Of a DNA stretch of 64,000 nucleotides, positions 16,910-24,893 are shown piece after piece. The stretch covers positions 372,001 through 436,000 of the forward strand of contig NZ_CBYO010000022.1 of the NCBI RefSeq assembly GCF_000577245.1, given 5' to 3'. Each line of letters begins with the position of its first letter. Positions within the stretch are counted from its first letter, which is position 1. The notes beneath the pieces were generated by a model. It had not been told where the DNA came from. It ran no database searches and was given only the letters and a program-made list of their open reading frames with translations. This DNA comes from Paucisalibacillus algeriensis (lineage in GTDB: Bacteria > Bacillota > Bacilli > Bacillales > Amphibacillaceae). The position numbers and the translations under genes are program-made.

Positions 16910-17431
16910 TTAAGGTATTAGCTTTTTCCCCATGATGACATATGGATCTTTAGAATCTCCGGGTTTAAAGTTCTCCTCTAAAATTTCCCAGTTTAACTTT
17001 TTATATAAATTCCTAGCAGAGATATTGTTCATTTGGGTAGTTAATACTGCCGTTTTATTTTGAATATCTTCCAGTAAATTTGCTGCAAGTTCTTGTCCTT
17101 TATATTTCCTTCTTTGGTTAGGGTGTACGACGAGTTCAACAAATTCGAAGCAATCATCCAGCCACCAGTCTTGGTTAGATTTTGATAGTGCCTTTCGTAA
17201 TTGTTCATGATAATACTGACCAGGTTTAGATGTATAACCGTATGCGAAGCCGATAGCATCATCATCATCATCATCATCATTAAGTGCTACAACTGTCTTG
17301 AATCCAGGGTAGTTGGCATGGCGTTTTAAACGTTCTGCAAAGTCAACAGAATGTTCGCCCCATACCTCACTATATAAAAGTACAATTTCGCTAAGTTTAG
17401 ATTGTAATAAAGAAATATATTTATATTCCAT
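16910..17431 (-). CDS. GNAT-family acetyltransferase with an Asp homopolymer
   Basis: 173 residues. Motif A: FVELVVHPNQRRKYKGQELAANLL (a K replaces the usual G in the R/Q-x-x-G-x-G/A loop, reading RRKYKGQ); motif B: NISARNLYKKLNWEIL. A run of seven Asp follows Asn near residue 51-58, encoded by a pure GAT repeat, which lies between beta strands and so may be a loop of variable length. Its ATG overlaps the stop of the upstream gene by one base (TAATG), which indicates coupling. The substrate is unknown. Confidence 0.75.
   Translation of the reverse strand: MEYKYISLLQSKLSEIVLLYSEVWGEHSVDFAERLKRHANYPGFKTVVALNDDDDDDDAIGFAYGYTSKPGQYYHEQLRKALSKSNQDWWLDDCFEFVELVVHPNQRRKYKGQELAANLLEDIQNKTAVLTTQMNNISARNLYKKLNWEILEENFKPGDSKDPYVIMGKKLIP
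17258..17281. repeat. Trinucleotide microsatellite (ATC/GAT) inside a GNAT gene
   Basis: Seven perfect ATC units plus ATT on the plus strand encode Asn-Asp7 on the minus strand. Being a triplet, gain or loss of units would change loop length without breaking the frame. Confidence 0.9.
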
Positions 17432-18030
17432 TATTTGATACCTATTTCCTGAAGTTTTAGCAATCCACGTTCAATGCATGTCTCTACGTAACCCACAATT
17501 TGAAAAAAAGTAAAGACTTGAAGTTCTTCCTCAAGATCCTCTTTTGAATAATTCATATCCTCTTTAACATAAGGAAAAAATGCTTTAACATCCTCTACTT
17601 TTACCTCATCTAAATCATGAACTTGGTCAAAGTTCAAGCTATCAAGAATGCTAGCGTCAATTTGGTAATGATGAAGTAATTTAGCATTTAAAAGTCTGAA
17701 ATCTCCATGATATCTTTTGTAAAGTGTATCGTCCACATCCATTCTATTTTTTAACCAACCTTGATAAAAGCCCTTCAACCAGACATAATCTGCGATAAGA
17801 TGCGTGTAGTACCCTAAAATGTAATCTGTCTTTGGATATTTATTCAGAAACTTTTCAAATTCTACAGTTGTCGTATAGTCTTTCTCATGTCCGATGAAGA
17901 AATGTGACTTCCCTTTCGGATAAACTGCATCTGGTGCAACACCACCAATGAAAAATGCATTCTTATCCTGTACTGTTATTTTTTCTGCTATATGTTTCGC
18001 AATAATTAAATGCATGATCCTCGATCCCAT
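17431..18030 (-). CDS. Zinc-dependent phospholipase C-like / S1-P1-fold protein
   Basis: 199 residues from the chosen start MGSRIMHL (18030), which has AAAGGAG in front; the frame is open up to 18090. The N-terminal HLIIAKHIAEKI, then GGVAPDAVYPKGKSHFF and GYYTHLIADYVW, resemble the all-helical zinc-dependent PLC/nuclease fold found in small Bacillus proteins, with His and Asp metal ligands (HL...H, APDA, THLIAD). No signal peptide, so it is cytosolic, unlike secreted PLCs. Activity is unknown. Four bases from the upstream gene, within a tight operon. Confidence 0.7.
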   Translation of the reverse strand: MGSRIMHLIIAKHIAEKITVQDKNAFFIGGVAPDAVYPKGKSHFFIGHEKDYTTTVEFEKFLNKYPKTDYILGYYTHLIADYVWLKGFYQGWLKNRMDVDDTLYKRYHGDFRLLNAKLLHHYQIDASILDSLNFDQVHDLDEVKVEDVKAFFPYVKEDMNYSKEDLEEELQVFTFFQIVGYVETCIERGLLKLQEIGIK

Positions 18031-18034
18031 TTTG

Positions 18035-18907
18035 TTAACTCCTTTGTTTTTTTTGATAAGTAATCCAAACTGGACTCTTTGGAAAGCCAAAATGGTTTAG
18101 TACTTCCAACGCATATGGATCGGTAGTATCAAATTCCCCTTCCAACTTTTTATATCCTTTTCTTTTACCATATTCGATTTGGCTTGAAACCAATAGATTA
18201 ATAGTTTCGATTTCTGACCTATCTCTAGTCCCTTTCCAGCCAAATTCAACTGTCCCGTTACTTTCTGATGCATGTAGTAATGAGTAAGAAATAATTTCTT
18301 CTTTTTTATCTACTAACACATAACTTCCTTGTCGAATTAAATCCTCAGCAAAAATCAAACCTTTCCACCTATCTAATTCGAACTCAGCAACAGGGTTTAC
18401 TAAATGAGTCTCTTCATATATTCTCTTGACAAGTCTTACTAGTTGTTCCATTTGACCAGGAAGAATATCTTCCAATGTTCTTATTTCGAAATTAGTAGGT
18501 TCCCTAGACGTAATTCCTTGGTAAGGAAGATGAATAGTTGGTAAGTATGTTTTGCGAATAAGATCAAAATTCTTCTCCCGATAGTAATTGTCGAGAAAGG
18601 AGTTTTCATGAACCCCTGTTTGAAGTGGATAATCCTCTTCCTTTAAGTTTTCTTCTAACTTTTCCATTAATTCCCCAATACATGTCGTGTGGTTAGGATG
18701 ATGAATAACATCAAAATAAGTACAAAATGGATGAAAGCTACTTTTCCATGACACTAGGAACCCAATCATTTCTGTTTGATGATAAGATGTAAAAGCACAT
18801 ATACAGTTTGCTTTTTCGGCAATATAGATGGCATCTTTGTCCTCGTCTATAATGGAAATGAGCTTTTTTAATTTTTCTTTATCTGCTATTGTATATTTCT
18901 TAATCAT
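18035..18907 (-). CDS. Tandem-GNAT-like acetyltransferase
   Basis: 290 residues, twice the usual GNAT length. The first half (1-130) has a degenerate GNAT core (IGFLVSWKSSFHPFCTYFDVIHHPNH) and the second half (about 140-290) another (SYVLVDKKEEIISYSLLHA, then GFPKSPVWI). Neither shows a canonical acetyl-CoA-binding loop, so activity is uncertain. The tandem arrangement resembles the fused GNAT subfamilies of Bacillaceae. Third gene of the operon, 9 bases after the HIT gene and 4 before the PLC-like gene. Confidence 0.65.
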   Translation of the reverse strand: MIKKYTIADKEKLKKLISIIDEDKDAIYIAEKANCICAFTSYHQTEMIGFLVSWKSSFHPFCTYFDVIHHPNHTTCIGELMEKLEENLKEEDYPLQTGVHENSFLDNYYREKNFDLIRKTYLPTIHLPYQGITSREPTNFEIRTLEDILPGQMEQLVRLVKRIYEETHLVNPVAEFELDRWKGLIFAEDLIRQGSYVLVDKKEEIISYSLLHASESNGTVEFGWKGTRDRSEIETINLLVSSQIEYGKRKGYKKLEGEFDTTDPYALEVLNHFGFPKSPVWITYQKKQRS

Positions 18908-18916
18908 TTATTTCCC

Positions 18917-19414
18917 TCAATCTTCTTTTAATGCTCTTGCTAAAGCATGAATAGCTTCCTTTACTTCCTGAATATTTCCATTGCTATTCAAATTTTCTCT
19001 TGCATGGAGAAGTACCGGTCTAACCGATTCAACCGACCGACCAAACTCATACATCCACTCGTATCTTGGGACCATCCAAGTATGGAAATGGTGTGTTGTA
19101 TCTTCATTGTAAAAATAATAAACATACTCAACTCCCAATACTTCCCGCTGTTTCCTACGAATCTTAGTTAGAATATCTATGTAATCTAGTTTTTCTTCTC
19201 GCGTTAATTCATCGAAACTTGTAATGTGCCTCTTAGACGCTAATATAACCAACCCTTTTATCGGATAGGCTACATCTTGGTGAGCATGGAAATATTCCGT
19301 TTCAACTACCACTCCACCCTCAGGTTCAATAATTCCATCTACAATTGCACAACTAAGACATTCTACTTCTATAGTATTACCGTTCGATAATGTAATTTTT
19401 CTAATTAGACTCAC
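18917..19414 (-). CDS. HIT-like hydrolase
   Basis: 165 residues. The active-site region reads THHFHTWMVP, close to the HxHxH signature of HIT nucleotide hydrolases/transferases, with the third histidine replaced by Trp. The N-terminal CLSCAIVDG corresponds to the CxxC strand of HIT proteins, and VILASKRHITSFDELT is the usual second block. The start is GTG with a poor ribosome-binding site, so translation probably depends on coupling to yycE, 10 bases upstream. The nucleotide substrate is unknown. Confidence 0.72.
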   Translation of the reverse strand: MSLIRKITLSNGNTIEVECLSCAIVDGIIEPEGGVVVETEYFHAHQDVAYPIKGLVILASKRHITSFDELTREEKLDYIDILTKIRRKQREVLGVEYVYYFYNEDTTHHFHTWMVPRYEWMYEFGRSVESVRPVLLHARENLNSNGNIQEVKEAIHALARALKED

Positions 19415-19424
19415 CCCTAAGAAT

Positions 19425-19829
19425 TTAAATCCCTTCCGTGTTCATCAAAACAACTCGCCATCCATCCGGATCCTCTATGGTGACACCCTTTTCCTCCCAA
19501 TAACCATTCTCAGGTTCAACTTCTGGGTATCCCATTTGATTTAGCCTCGCTTTTATGTTTAGGATTTCATCCTGATTTGGTATATAGAAAACTAACAAGT
19601 TGTCTTTTGTTGGTGCAGGGCATGGAGAACCATCTACATGCTTTGTGAATTCGAGATGGTACGGTGCATCTGGTAAACCATAGATAACTCCTGTATATCC
19701 CCGATGACCCGTAAAATCGGTTAATCTTTTTAATCCTAGTCCATGCTCATAGAAAATTATTACTTCATCATATTTATCAGTTGGTCTAGCAATTCGGACT
19801 TGAACTGCTGAAAAGTTGTTAAAATCCAT
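19425..19829 (-). CDS. yycE: VOC/glyoxalase-fold protein YycE
   Basis: 134 residues, two betaalphabetabetabeta modules. It starts VQVRIARPTDKYDEVI-FYEHGLGLKR and ends GVTIEDPDGWRVVLMNTEGI, matching B. subtilis YycE closely from memory. Possible metal ligands are His60 region (YHLEFTKH) and Glu/Asp at the end; no function is known for the family. Probably the first gene of the seven-gene leftward operon (yycE, HIT, GNAT, PLC-like, GNAT, Nudix, kinase), with spacers of 4-20 bases or overlaps throughout. Confidence 0.82.
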   Translation of the reverse strand: MDFNNFSAVQVRIARPTDKYDEVIIFYEHGLGLKRLTDFTGHRGYTGVIYGLPDAPYHLEFTKHVDGSPCPAPTKDNLLVFYIPNQDEILNIKARLNQMGYPEVEPENGYWEEKGVTIEDPDGWRVVLMNTEGI

Positions 19830-19907
19830 GGATTACTACCCCCGTTATTCTCGTTTATCAGCGGATACAGGTTGCCAATAAAATATGTAGAAAATCACTC
19901 TCAAATC

Positions 19908-20204
19908 TTATTCTATTATTTTCTCTAATAGTGCGCGTTGCACTGGTATACCAGCAATAGGGTGATTTATTTCTTGAAACATATACTCCACATCATTAAT
20001 AATAAAATTCGCGTCCCCTTTATACCTTACATTCATTCCTCTTTTTTCTAGTTCATCTTTAACTGCCAAAATAAAATCATTACGGTCCGAATACCGATCA
20101 TCTAATTCAATTCTAATAACTCCATCCCGGTATCCAAATAAGCGAAAAAACCATAAACCTAGTAAAACTACTACTATAATCCCAATAACAACAAGAATTT
20201 CCAT
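19908..20204 (-). CDS. Small single-pass membrane protein
   Basis: 98 residues. An N-terminal transmembrane helix (about 3-24, ILVVIGIIVVVLLGLWFF) without a cleavable signal is followed by a cytosolic or external domain with IRIELDDRYSDRNDFILAVKDELEKRGMNVRYKG and INDVEYMFQEI, which reads like a small alpha-beta ferredoxin-like domain. I do not recognise the family. AAAGGGG is 7 bases before the ATG, inside the end of the small ORF upstream. Seventy-eight bases separate it from yycE. Confidence 0.65.
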   Translation of the reverse strand: MEILVVIGIIVVVLLGLWFFRLFGYRDGVIRIELDDRYSDRNDFILAVKDELEKRGMNVRYKGDANFIINDVEYMFQEINHPIAGIPVQRALLEKIIE

Positions 20205-20208
20205 TTCG

Positions 20209-20343
20209 TCACCCCTTTGATGAAAATATTTTGTTATTGTAGAGAAAAAAATACCAACTCCCAGATTTTACTGTCTCCCAATCATCTTTTCTATACCAGT
20301 TGTTTAAATCAAGATAACTTCCAGTATTATGCTCTTTTATCAC
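20209..20343 (-). CDS. Possible 44-residue protein filling the HIT-membrane protein gap
   Basis: A GTG-initiated 45-codon frame that overlaps the end of the HIT gene by 17 bases and ends 4 bases before the ATG of the membrane protein. Its composition (YLDLNNWYRKDDWETV, then GSWYFFLYNN) looks protein-like rather than random AT-rich translation. There is no separate Shine-Dalgarno, so it would rely on translational coupling. I do not recognise it; it may be a decayed 3' end of another gene. Confidence 0.4.
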   Translation of the reverse strand: MIKEHNTGSYLDLNNWYRKDDWETVKSGSWYFFLYNNKIFSSKG

Positions 20344-20656
20344 CAGAAACGATGTGCCAATGTAAATGTTTCGACTCCTGATAGCGTCCTAGATTGGTTA
20401 TCACTCTACATGCCCCATAGTTTTCCTCAACATCTGCTGCTACCTTTTGAATAACCTCTATTAATTCAAACAATATCCCCTGGTCTTTATCATCAATATT
20501 TGTTAAAGACGGGATGTGTTTTTTAGGAATGGCAACTATATGTACTTGATAATATGGACGTGTGTGATAGTATGCTAGGACATTTTTAGTTTCATAGACT
20601 TTTTCTACTTCAGTTTTTCCACTTAATACTTCATCACAATAAAAATCGTTTGTCAC
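20327..20656 (-). CDS. HIT-family nucleotide hydrolase
   Basis: 109 residues, the normal size of a minimal HIT protein (Hint/HinT-like). The catalytic signature HLHWHIV stands at the C-terminus, with YHTRPYYQVHIVAIPKKHIPSL and VITNLGRYQESKH ahead of it in family order. It hydrolyses nucleoside phosphoramidates or AMP conjugates by way of the middle histidine, in the cytosol. Starts at GTG with GGAGGAG 7 bases upstream. Apparently first in a short leftward group with the small ORF and the membrane protein. Confidence 0.85.
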   Translation of the reverse strand: MTNDFYCDEVLSGKTEVEKVYETKNVLAYYHTRPYYQVHIVAIPKKHIPSLTNIDDKDQGILFELIEVIQKVAADVEENYGACRVITNLGRYQESKHLHWHIVSGDKRA

Positions 20657-20752
20657 AACAATCTCCTCCCACTATAAAAATATAAATATTACAAACATTA
20701 TAACACCTAATATGATACGATAAAGTGAAAAAGGATTTTTCCAAGGGGGTTA

Positions 20753-20936
20753 ATGATGGATAAGTGGGAGTATGGTAGAGAACTGGACAATGCCTATTGA
20801 TACTACGAATCGAGAAGAATTTGAAAAAGAATTAAACGAATATGGTCTAGATGGTTGGGAATTAGTCACATTATTTCCCAAAATGGGAGTAGCCGATGGT
20901 TTTCAAGTAGTAAACCAATTGATATTTAAGAGATAG
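20753..20936 (+). pseudogene. Frameshifted DUF4177-like small protein gene
   Basis: AAGGGGG followed by ATGATG starts a frame reading MMDKWEY, the expected opening of a DUF4177 protein; it is then displaced by one base at 20774. The continuation VENWTMPIDTTNREEFEKEL and GLDGWELVTLF lies in the other frame and runs to TAG at 20936. That frame alone has an ATG at 20772 but no ribosome-binding site. A single-base insertion (or two-base loss) at about 20773-20775 would explain it: either a real pseudogene or a sequencing error. Function of the family is unknown. Confidence 0.7.
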
Positions 20937-21019
20937 ATTGAAGTTATTAACGATAGATAATGTGGAGTTCTTATAAGAAGACGTATGCAAAAGAACTTCA
21001 TCGAATCTAGAGGTGATTT

Positions 21020-21448
21020 ATGGACATTAAGTTTACGTTTGTTTTAAACTCTGATAAACCTTATGAAAATGAAACAGCATACAAAAACGGCTTTATTGAA
21101 GGTCAATTTAAGATACTAATTAATGAAAGGGTATTTTTTGATGACCCATACATCAATGTGGTAGAGTTGGGAATTCAATTAGGGGAGTGGCTTAGAAAAG
21201 TTCAAAAAGGAAATAGAACTAATATGAATTATGAGACTATTGACCATGACGAGGTAATTCTTAACTTCTTTTATGAGAATGATGACAAATGGCGCATTTT
21301 TTCCATTTGGCAGAATTTCGTGTTTCCAGAATCCTTTACTACTACGACATTAGGTGAGGCTATTAAAGAATATTTACGTGAATTAAACAAGGAACTTCAC
21401 AGAATCCATTATGTTGTCAAACTTGATAAGTATCTCAAATACATCTGA
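21020..21448 (+). CDS. Hypothetical cytosolic protein
   Basis: 142 residues, no signal or membrane segment. [15 protein letters not shown], then [11 protein letters not shown] and [18 protein letters not shown] suggest an alpha+beta fold, and a C-terminal helix [19 protein letters not shown] follows. Proteins of this look occur next to small polymorphic-toxin/immunity genes in Bacillaceae, but no toxin is near and I do not assign a family. AGAGGTGA is placed 5 bases before the ATG. It ends at a shared bidirectional terminator. Confidence 0.65.
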   Translation: MDIKFTFVLNSDKPYENETAYKNGFIEGQFKILINERVFFDDPYINVVELGIQLGEWLRKVQKGNRTNMNYETIDHDEVILNFFYENDDKWRIFSIWQNFVFPESFTTTTLGEAIKEYLRELNKELHRIHYVVKLDKYLKYI

Positions 21449-21453
21449 AATTA

Positions 21454-21487
21454 GTAGGGAAATCTAGTTATATATAGGTTTCCCTAC
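21454..21487. terminator. Bidirectional terminator
   Basis: GTAGGGAAA (21454-21462) pairs with TTTCCCTAC (21479-21487). It separates the plus-strand hypothetical gene from the converging six-gene operon. Confidence 0.7.
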
Positions 21488-21512
21488 AATTTCGACAAAA
21501 ATTCAACAAAAC

Positions 21513-22262
21513 CTACTCATCTAAAGAAGCCAAAAACAACGCCAACTCCCGAATTCTTCTATCTGTGTCATCCATTAAGTTATCCAGTTCCTCTGGCCTA
21601 GAATAAAAGGTTTCTCCCTGTATGATGTGATCGGATAAGTTTAGTAGTCCAATTGCATTTCGATTGTAATACTTGGCAATGGCAAAGGTCGTAGCTGTTT
21701 CCATATCAACCCCAAGGTGACCTTCTTCTGACCAGCTTTTAACGATTTCCGTAGTTTCCATATACATCGCACTCGTCGACATAACAGTTCCTGTAACATA
21801 TCGATAACCTTTTTCCTCACAAAAGCTTATCGCAGCACTCACTAGCTTTTGGTTAGCATGAACCAATGTATGCCTTGGTAAATACCACTGTGATACCCCG
21901 TCTTCCATATATGCACCGGTTACAATCAAAATATCACCATATTCTACATCGTGGGACAACCCTCCGAAATAGCCAGTTTGTATGAATTTATCTGTGCCAA
22001 GTATGGCATATCGGTGCGCAGTAATTGCAGCAGAAGGACCACCAAACACATTGGAAAAACCAATCCTTTTTCCATTAATATTTCCAATGACCGTGTTCCA
22101 GTCAGATGCCCACTGTTCTTCTGTTAGTATGCTTTTCCAACGCTCCAAATTTTCTTGATGCTCCCATTCTCCATGTAGGATGAATGAGTTTGGTATGCTT
22201 TGTTCCGAAATCTTTAGGGCTTGCATCCAATCTTCTTTTTTGAAGTCACCATATAATTTCAT
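21513..22262 (-). CDS. Nucleoside phosphorylase (PNP/UDP family)
   Basis: 249 residues from the ATG at 22262, which has AAGGGG 8 bases upstream (a GTG at 22271 is also in frame). The family core is visible: SNVFGGPSAAITAHR (phosphate-binding side), TGYFGGL, and LGVDMETATTFAIAKYY, where the M-E pair contacts the ribose. It should cleave a nucleoside or nucleoside-like compound phosphorolytically in the cytosol. The typical N-terminal GxPxR is not obvious, so the substrate may be atypical. Last gene of a tight six-gene operon. Confidence 0.8.
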   Translation of the reverse strand: MKLYGDFKKEDWMQALKISEQSIPNSFILHGEWEHQENLERWKSILTEEQWASDWNTVIGNINGKRIGFSNVFGGPSAAITAHRYAILGTDKFIQTGYFGGLSHDVEYGDILIVTGAYMEDGVSQWYLPRHTLVHANQKLVSAAISFCEEKGYRYVTGTVMSTSAMYMETTEIVKSWSEEGHLGVDMETATTFAIAKYYNRNAIGLLNLSDHIIQGETFYSRPEELDNLMDDTDRRIRELALFLASLDE

Positions 22263-22274
22263 GTGTAACACCCC

Positions 22275-23105
22275 TTATAGGATAAGTTCAAATACTCTAA
22301 CGCATAAGTTATTATCTTCTTCGATTCCTACCTTTTTCGATAGTATTTTATTCAATCGGAGAAATTCTGGGTAAATAGCGGCAATCGTTTGAAGTATTTT
22401 TTCGGAATCACGATTACAATCCCATATTGCGAGTATTTTTAATTGTTCTGTAGATAGTACAGTTCCCTCTCGATCAATTTTTGACCAGACAGGGTAAGAG
22501 TTATATAGATGTTCATTCTTTTCTGTATACCAACTAGAGGCAATCAACCATTTCAAAGAACTTAAATTATCTAAAGCATAATTTAGTTCGTTTCTCCTAG
22601 TAGCCCTATATGTTTCATGAGCGTAGGCAAATACTTTCTCACGCCAATATCTTATGTCCTCTGCCGTTACCGAAAATGATATTTTATTAGATTGGGAAAT
22701 TACATTATTTACAATGTGTTCTGGGTCATAATATGCTTTTACATCTTTAAGCCAAATCGAAGGTTGTAACTCACTAGCCTCGTGATACCAGGAATCAATT
22801 TTTACAAAGCAATCATAATGAGACACAATGTAAGGCGCTCCACCAGAACCTTCGTAAAATAATACATTCCCCCAATTCGAAGCCCGCTCCTTCTTTTCAG
22901 CGATAAAATCCTGCTTTGTTCTTGGTTTTACTACAATATGTAAATCAATATCCGAATAAGGGTCATAATCTCCTCTACCAAGCGAACCATCTTCATAGAT
23001 TCCGATAACATTTGGATCTACTTCTAAATCTTTTAGAGCTGCTTCTAGTAGTTTTTTTCTCTCATTTGGTAGAGCTAAGTCTCTTTCCTTACACTTAAAT
23101 CCCAC
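22275..23105 (-). CDS. Nucleotidyltransferase-domain protein (AadA/LinB-like fold)
   Basis: 276 residues. The pol-beta-type catalytic signature is GSLGRGDYDPYSDIDLHI (about 41-58): GS followed by D-x-D. A partner carboxylate could be the D in DCFVKIDSWYH. The C-terminal part (about 145-276) is helical, like the four-helix domain of aminoglycoside nucleotidyltransferases. It should transfer NMP to a small molecule or protein; the acceptor is unknown. GTG start, with no ribosome-binding site, 10 bases after the Nudix gene, so coupling is likely. Confidence 0.78.
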   Translation of the reverse strand: MGFKCKERDLALPNERKKLLEAALKDLEVDPNVIGIYEDGSLGRGDYDPYSDIDLHIVVKPRTKQDFIAEKKERASNWGNVLFYEGSGGAPYIVSHYDCFVKIDSWYHEASELQPSIWLKDVKAYYDPEHIVNNVISQSNKISFSVTAEDIRYWREKVFAYAHETYRATRRNELNYALDNLSSLKWLIASSWYTEKNEHLYNSYPVWSKIDREGTVLSTEQLKILAIWDCNRDSEKILQTIAAIYPEFLRLNKILSKKVGIEEDNNLCVRVFELIL

Positions 23106-23115
23106 ACATACAACA

Positions 23116-23610
23116 TCAACTCTTAATTTCTAATTGCATTGCATAATATAACATTGCTTGCCGTACATCATCCAAGTTAATATATTGTTTGATATTTTCT
23201 GTTTCCACAAAAATCCTTCTATCAGCTTCGAATTGTGCTTCAAATGGAAGAACTGCTCTAACATCCATTCGATAGAATAGCTGATACCCCACAAATGGAT
23301 ATTTACTCGATTCATCCCAGTTTGGATTCTCATGGTGGTCCACCTCAACAGCACCAAGAAGCATGCAGTTTCCCTCCACATACCCTTCCTCAAATGCCTC
23401 TCTTTTAAAGCATTGTTCTGGCGTTTCTCCTTCTTCCATATGGCCACCTGGTATATCCCACCCACGGTGATTTAAATCAACAAGCAATACCTTTTCATTA
23501 TAAAAACAGATCCCATGCACACTAGTTATCAAATCCACAGGCGGCATGTAATCTTGCTTCCAAGTTAACTTGATTATTCCGTCGTCCCAAGTTGCATAAT
23601 TAGATACCAT
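23116..23610 (-). CDS. Nudix hydrolase
   Basis: 164 residues. The Nudix box is GGHMEEGETPEQCFKREAFEEGYVEG (about 55-80), with G, E, RE-FEE preserved and a small departure at the REUXEE core (REAFEE). It is preceded by RGWDIPGGH and followed by VEVDHHENPNW. Substrates are nucleoside diphosphates linked to another moiety; specificity is unresolved. Ends 10 bases before the nucleotidyltransferase and starts 2 bases after the other Nudix gene. Confidence 0.8.
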   Translation of the reverse strand: MVSNYATWDDGIIKLTWKQDYMPPVDLITSVHGICFYNEKVLLVDLNHRGWDIPGGHMEEGETPEQCFKREAFEEGYVEGNCMLLGAVEVDHHENPNWDESSKYPFVGYQLFYRMDVRAVLPFEAQFEADRRIFVETENIKQYINLDDVRQAMLYYAMQLEIKS

Positions 23611-23612
23611 AA

Positions 23613-24170
23613 CTAGTTCTCCTTCAATCGATTCATCAAAAATGACTTTACCATATAATATGCACTTGCAGTGAATAACTGATTAATTTCACCCTCAGCA
23701 ATCAACCTGTCCATATCATCCAGCTCAACCAAGTGAACATCAATAAATTCAGTAGGATCTAAATCTTGTTCAAAGGCTTGATACGCATCGAGAAGTAAGT
23801 ATGTAATGACCTTATTGGTTTGGGTAGCAGGATTGACGAAAAACTCTCCCAACTTAACCGGTTCATAATCCGTTGTATATCCCGTTTCCTCTCTTACTTC
23901 CCGAACAATTGCCTCCTGATAGGATTCATTCGCTTCAGGCTTCCCAGCTGGAATTTCTAAAAAGAAATCCTGTGCTGCATGACGGTATTGTCTTACCAAT
24001 ACAATATGATGATCCTTTGTTAAAACAATTGCATTCACCCAGTCATCATACTCATTTACATAATACGAATCAATTAAATTACCATCTGGCAGCTCAAGTT
24101 TATCTTTTCGAAGATTTCCAAATGGTGACTTAAATACATAATCAGAAGATAATTTTCTCCATTTTCCCAC
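23613..24170 (-). CDS. Nudix hydrolase, ADP-ribose pyrophosphatase type
   Basis: 185 residues. FFLEIPAGKPEANESYQEAIVREVREETGY is the ADPRase form of the Nudix box: IPAGK before the box and REVREETGY at the end. A downstream proline/glutamine region FFVNPATQTNK is the usual ADP-ribose specificity segment. The expected reaction is ADP-ribose to AMP plus ribose-5-phosphate in the cytosol. It sits 12 bases after the methyltransferase gene. Confidence 0.83.
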   Translation of the reverse strand: MGKWRKLSSDYVFKSPFGNLRKDKLELPDGNLIDSYYVNEYDDWVNAIVLTKDHHIVLVRQYRHAAQDFFLEIPAGKPEANESYQEAIVREVREETGYTTDYEPVKLGEFFVNPATQTNKVITYLLLDAYQAFEQDLDPTEFIDVHLVELDDMDRLIAEGEINQLFTASAYYMVKSFLMNRLKEN

Positions 24171-24182
24171 TTTCGTTCACCT

Positions 24183-24890
24183 CTATTTTCTTGCTACATA
24201 TGTAATAGCATTTGTTTTCAATATAATATCCCGGTTATCTCTAGTAATCTTATATTCTAGGGGTTTAACCAAACTTTTTACGACAGTCCAGCCAGAAAAA
24301 GTATCATGCAATACCTGATCCATCTTTTCCGTTGAAAGATTTACTTCCATATTAACATCTAAGCTTTCTCCGGAATGACAATCATTTTCCTCAAGATCCG
24401 AATTAACGATGAGACAAGCTATTCCACCAAATTTTGTTCCTCTTTCTATTTCCTTCAAAACCATCTTAAGGGAAGCCTCAGACTCGACATGCTCAATACT
24501 AGAGACAGCGACAACTAAATCATAATTTTCTTCAGGTATTCTAAAATCTTCAATAGCGGATTTAATTGGCTCAATGTACTGTGACACATGAAACTCATTG
24601 CTGTAACTGATTAATCTATTAATTGCAGAATCTAAAAAATCCACACAATGGATTCTACCTTTATTATTGGAATCCCGAATCCATTCAGCAATTGGGATAG
24701 CATTTCTTCCAACTCCAGATCCAAGATCCAGAACATTTAGCTCCTTTTTTTCGTCCAAGAGTGGTAGTAAATCCATTACGGTTTGGACAGGTTTATGTAA
24801 CCATGATCCTGACTCAAATAATTTATAATTGTCATAGCAATGATCGTGGTATGCTTTTTCTTCTTTTCGTATTTCTTGAATTCTTCCCAT
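24183..24890 (-). CDS. Class I SAM-dependent methyltransferase
   Basis: 235 residues. SAM motif I is LNVLDLGSGVGRNAIPIA (about 51-68), motif II IHCVDFLDSAINRL, and the post-motif VVAVSSIEHVESEASL is in place of the usual D-P-P-Y type, so the enzyme probably methylates a small molecule rather than an adenine N6. AGAGGTAG lies 7 bases before the ATG. Three bases separate it from the upstream unknown gene in the same operon. Confidence 0.8.
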   Translation of the reverse strand: MGRIQEIRKEEKAYHDHCYDNYKLFESGSWLHKPVQTVMDLLPLLDEKKELNVLDLGSGVGRNAIPIAEWIRDSNNKGRIHCVDFLDSAINRLISYSNEFHVSQYIEPIKSAIEDFRIPEENYDLVVAVSSIEHVESEASLKMVLKEIERGTKFGGIACLIVNSDLEENDCHSGESLDVNMEVNLSTEKMDQVLHDTFSGWTVVKSLVKPLEYKITRDNRDIILKTNAITYVARK

Positions 24891-24893
24891 ACA

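Noticed and set aside
17041-17280. ORF with an N-terminal run of eight Met
   Set aside because: It is the shifted reading of the GAT microsatellite within the GNAT gene.
21489-21502. 0A-box-like TTTTTGTCGAAAT
   Set aside because: It lies at the converging 3' ends of two genes next to a terminator, so a regulatory role is unlikely.
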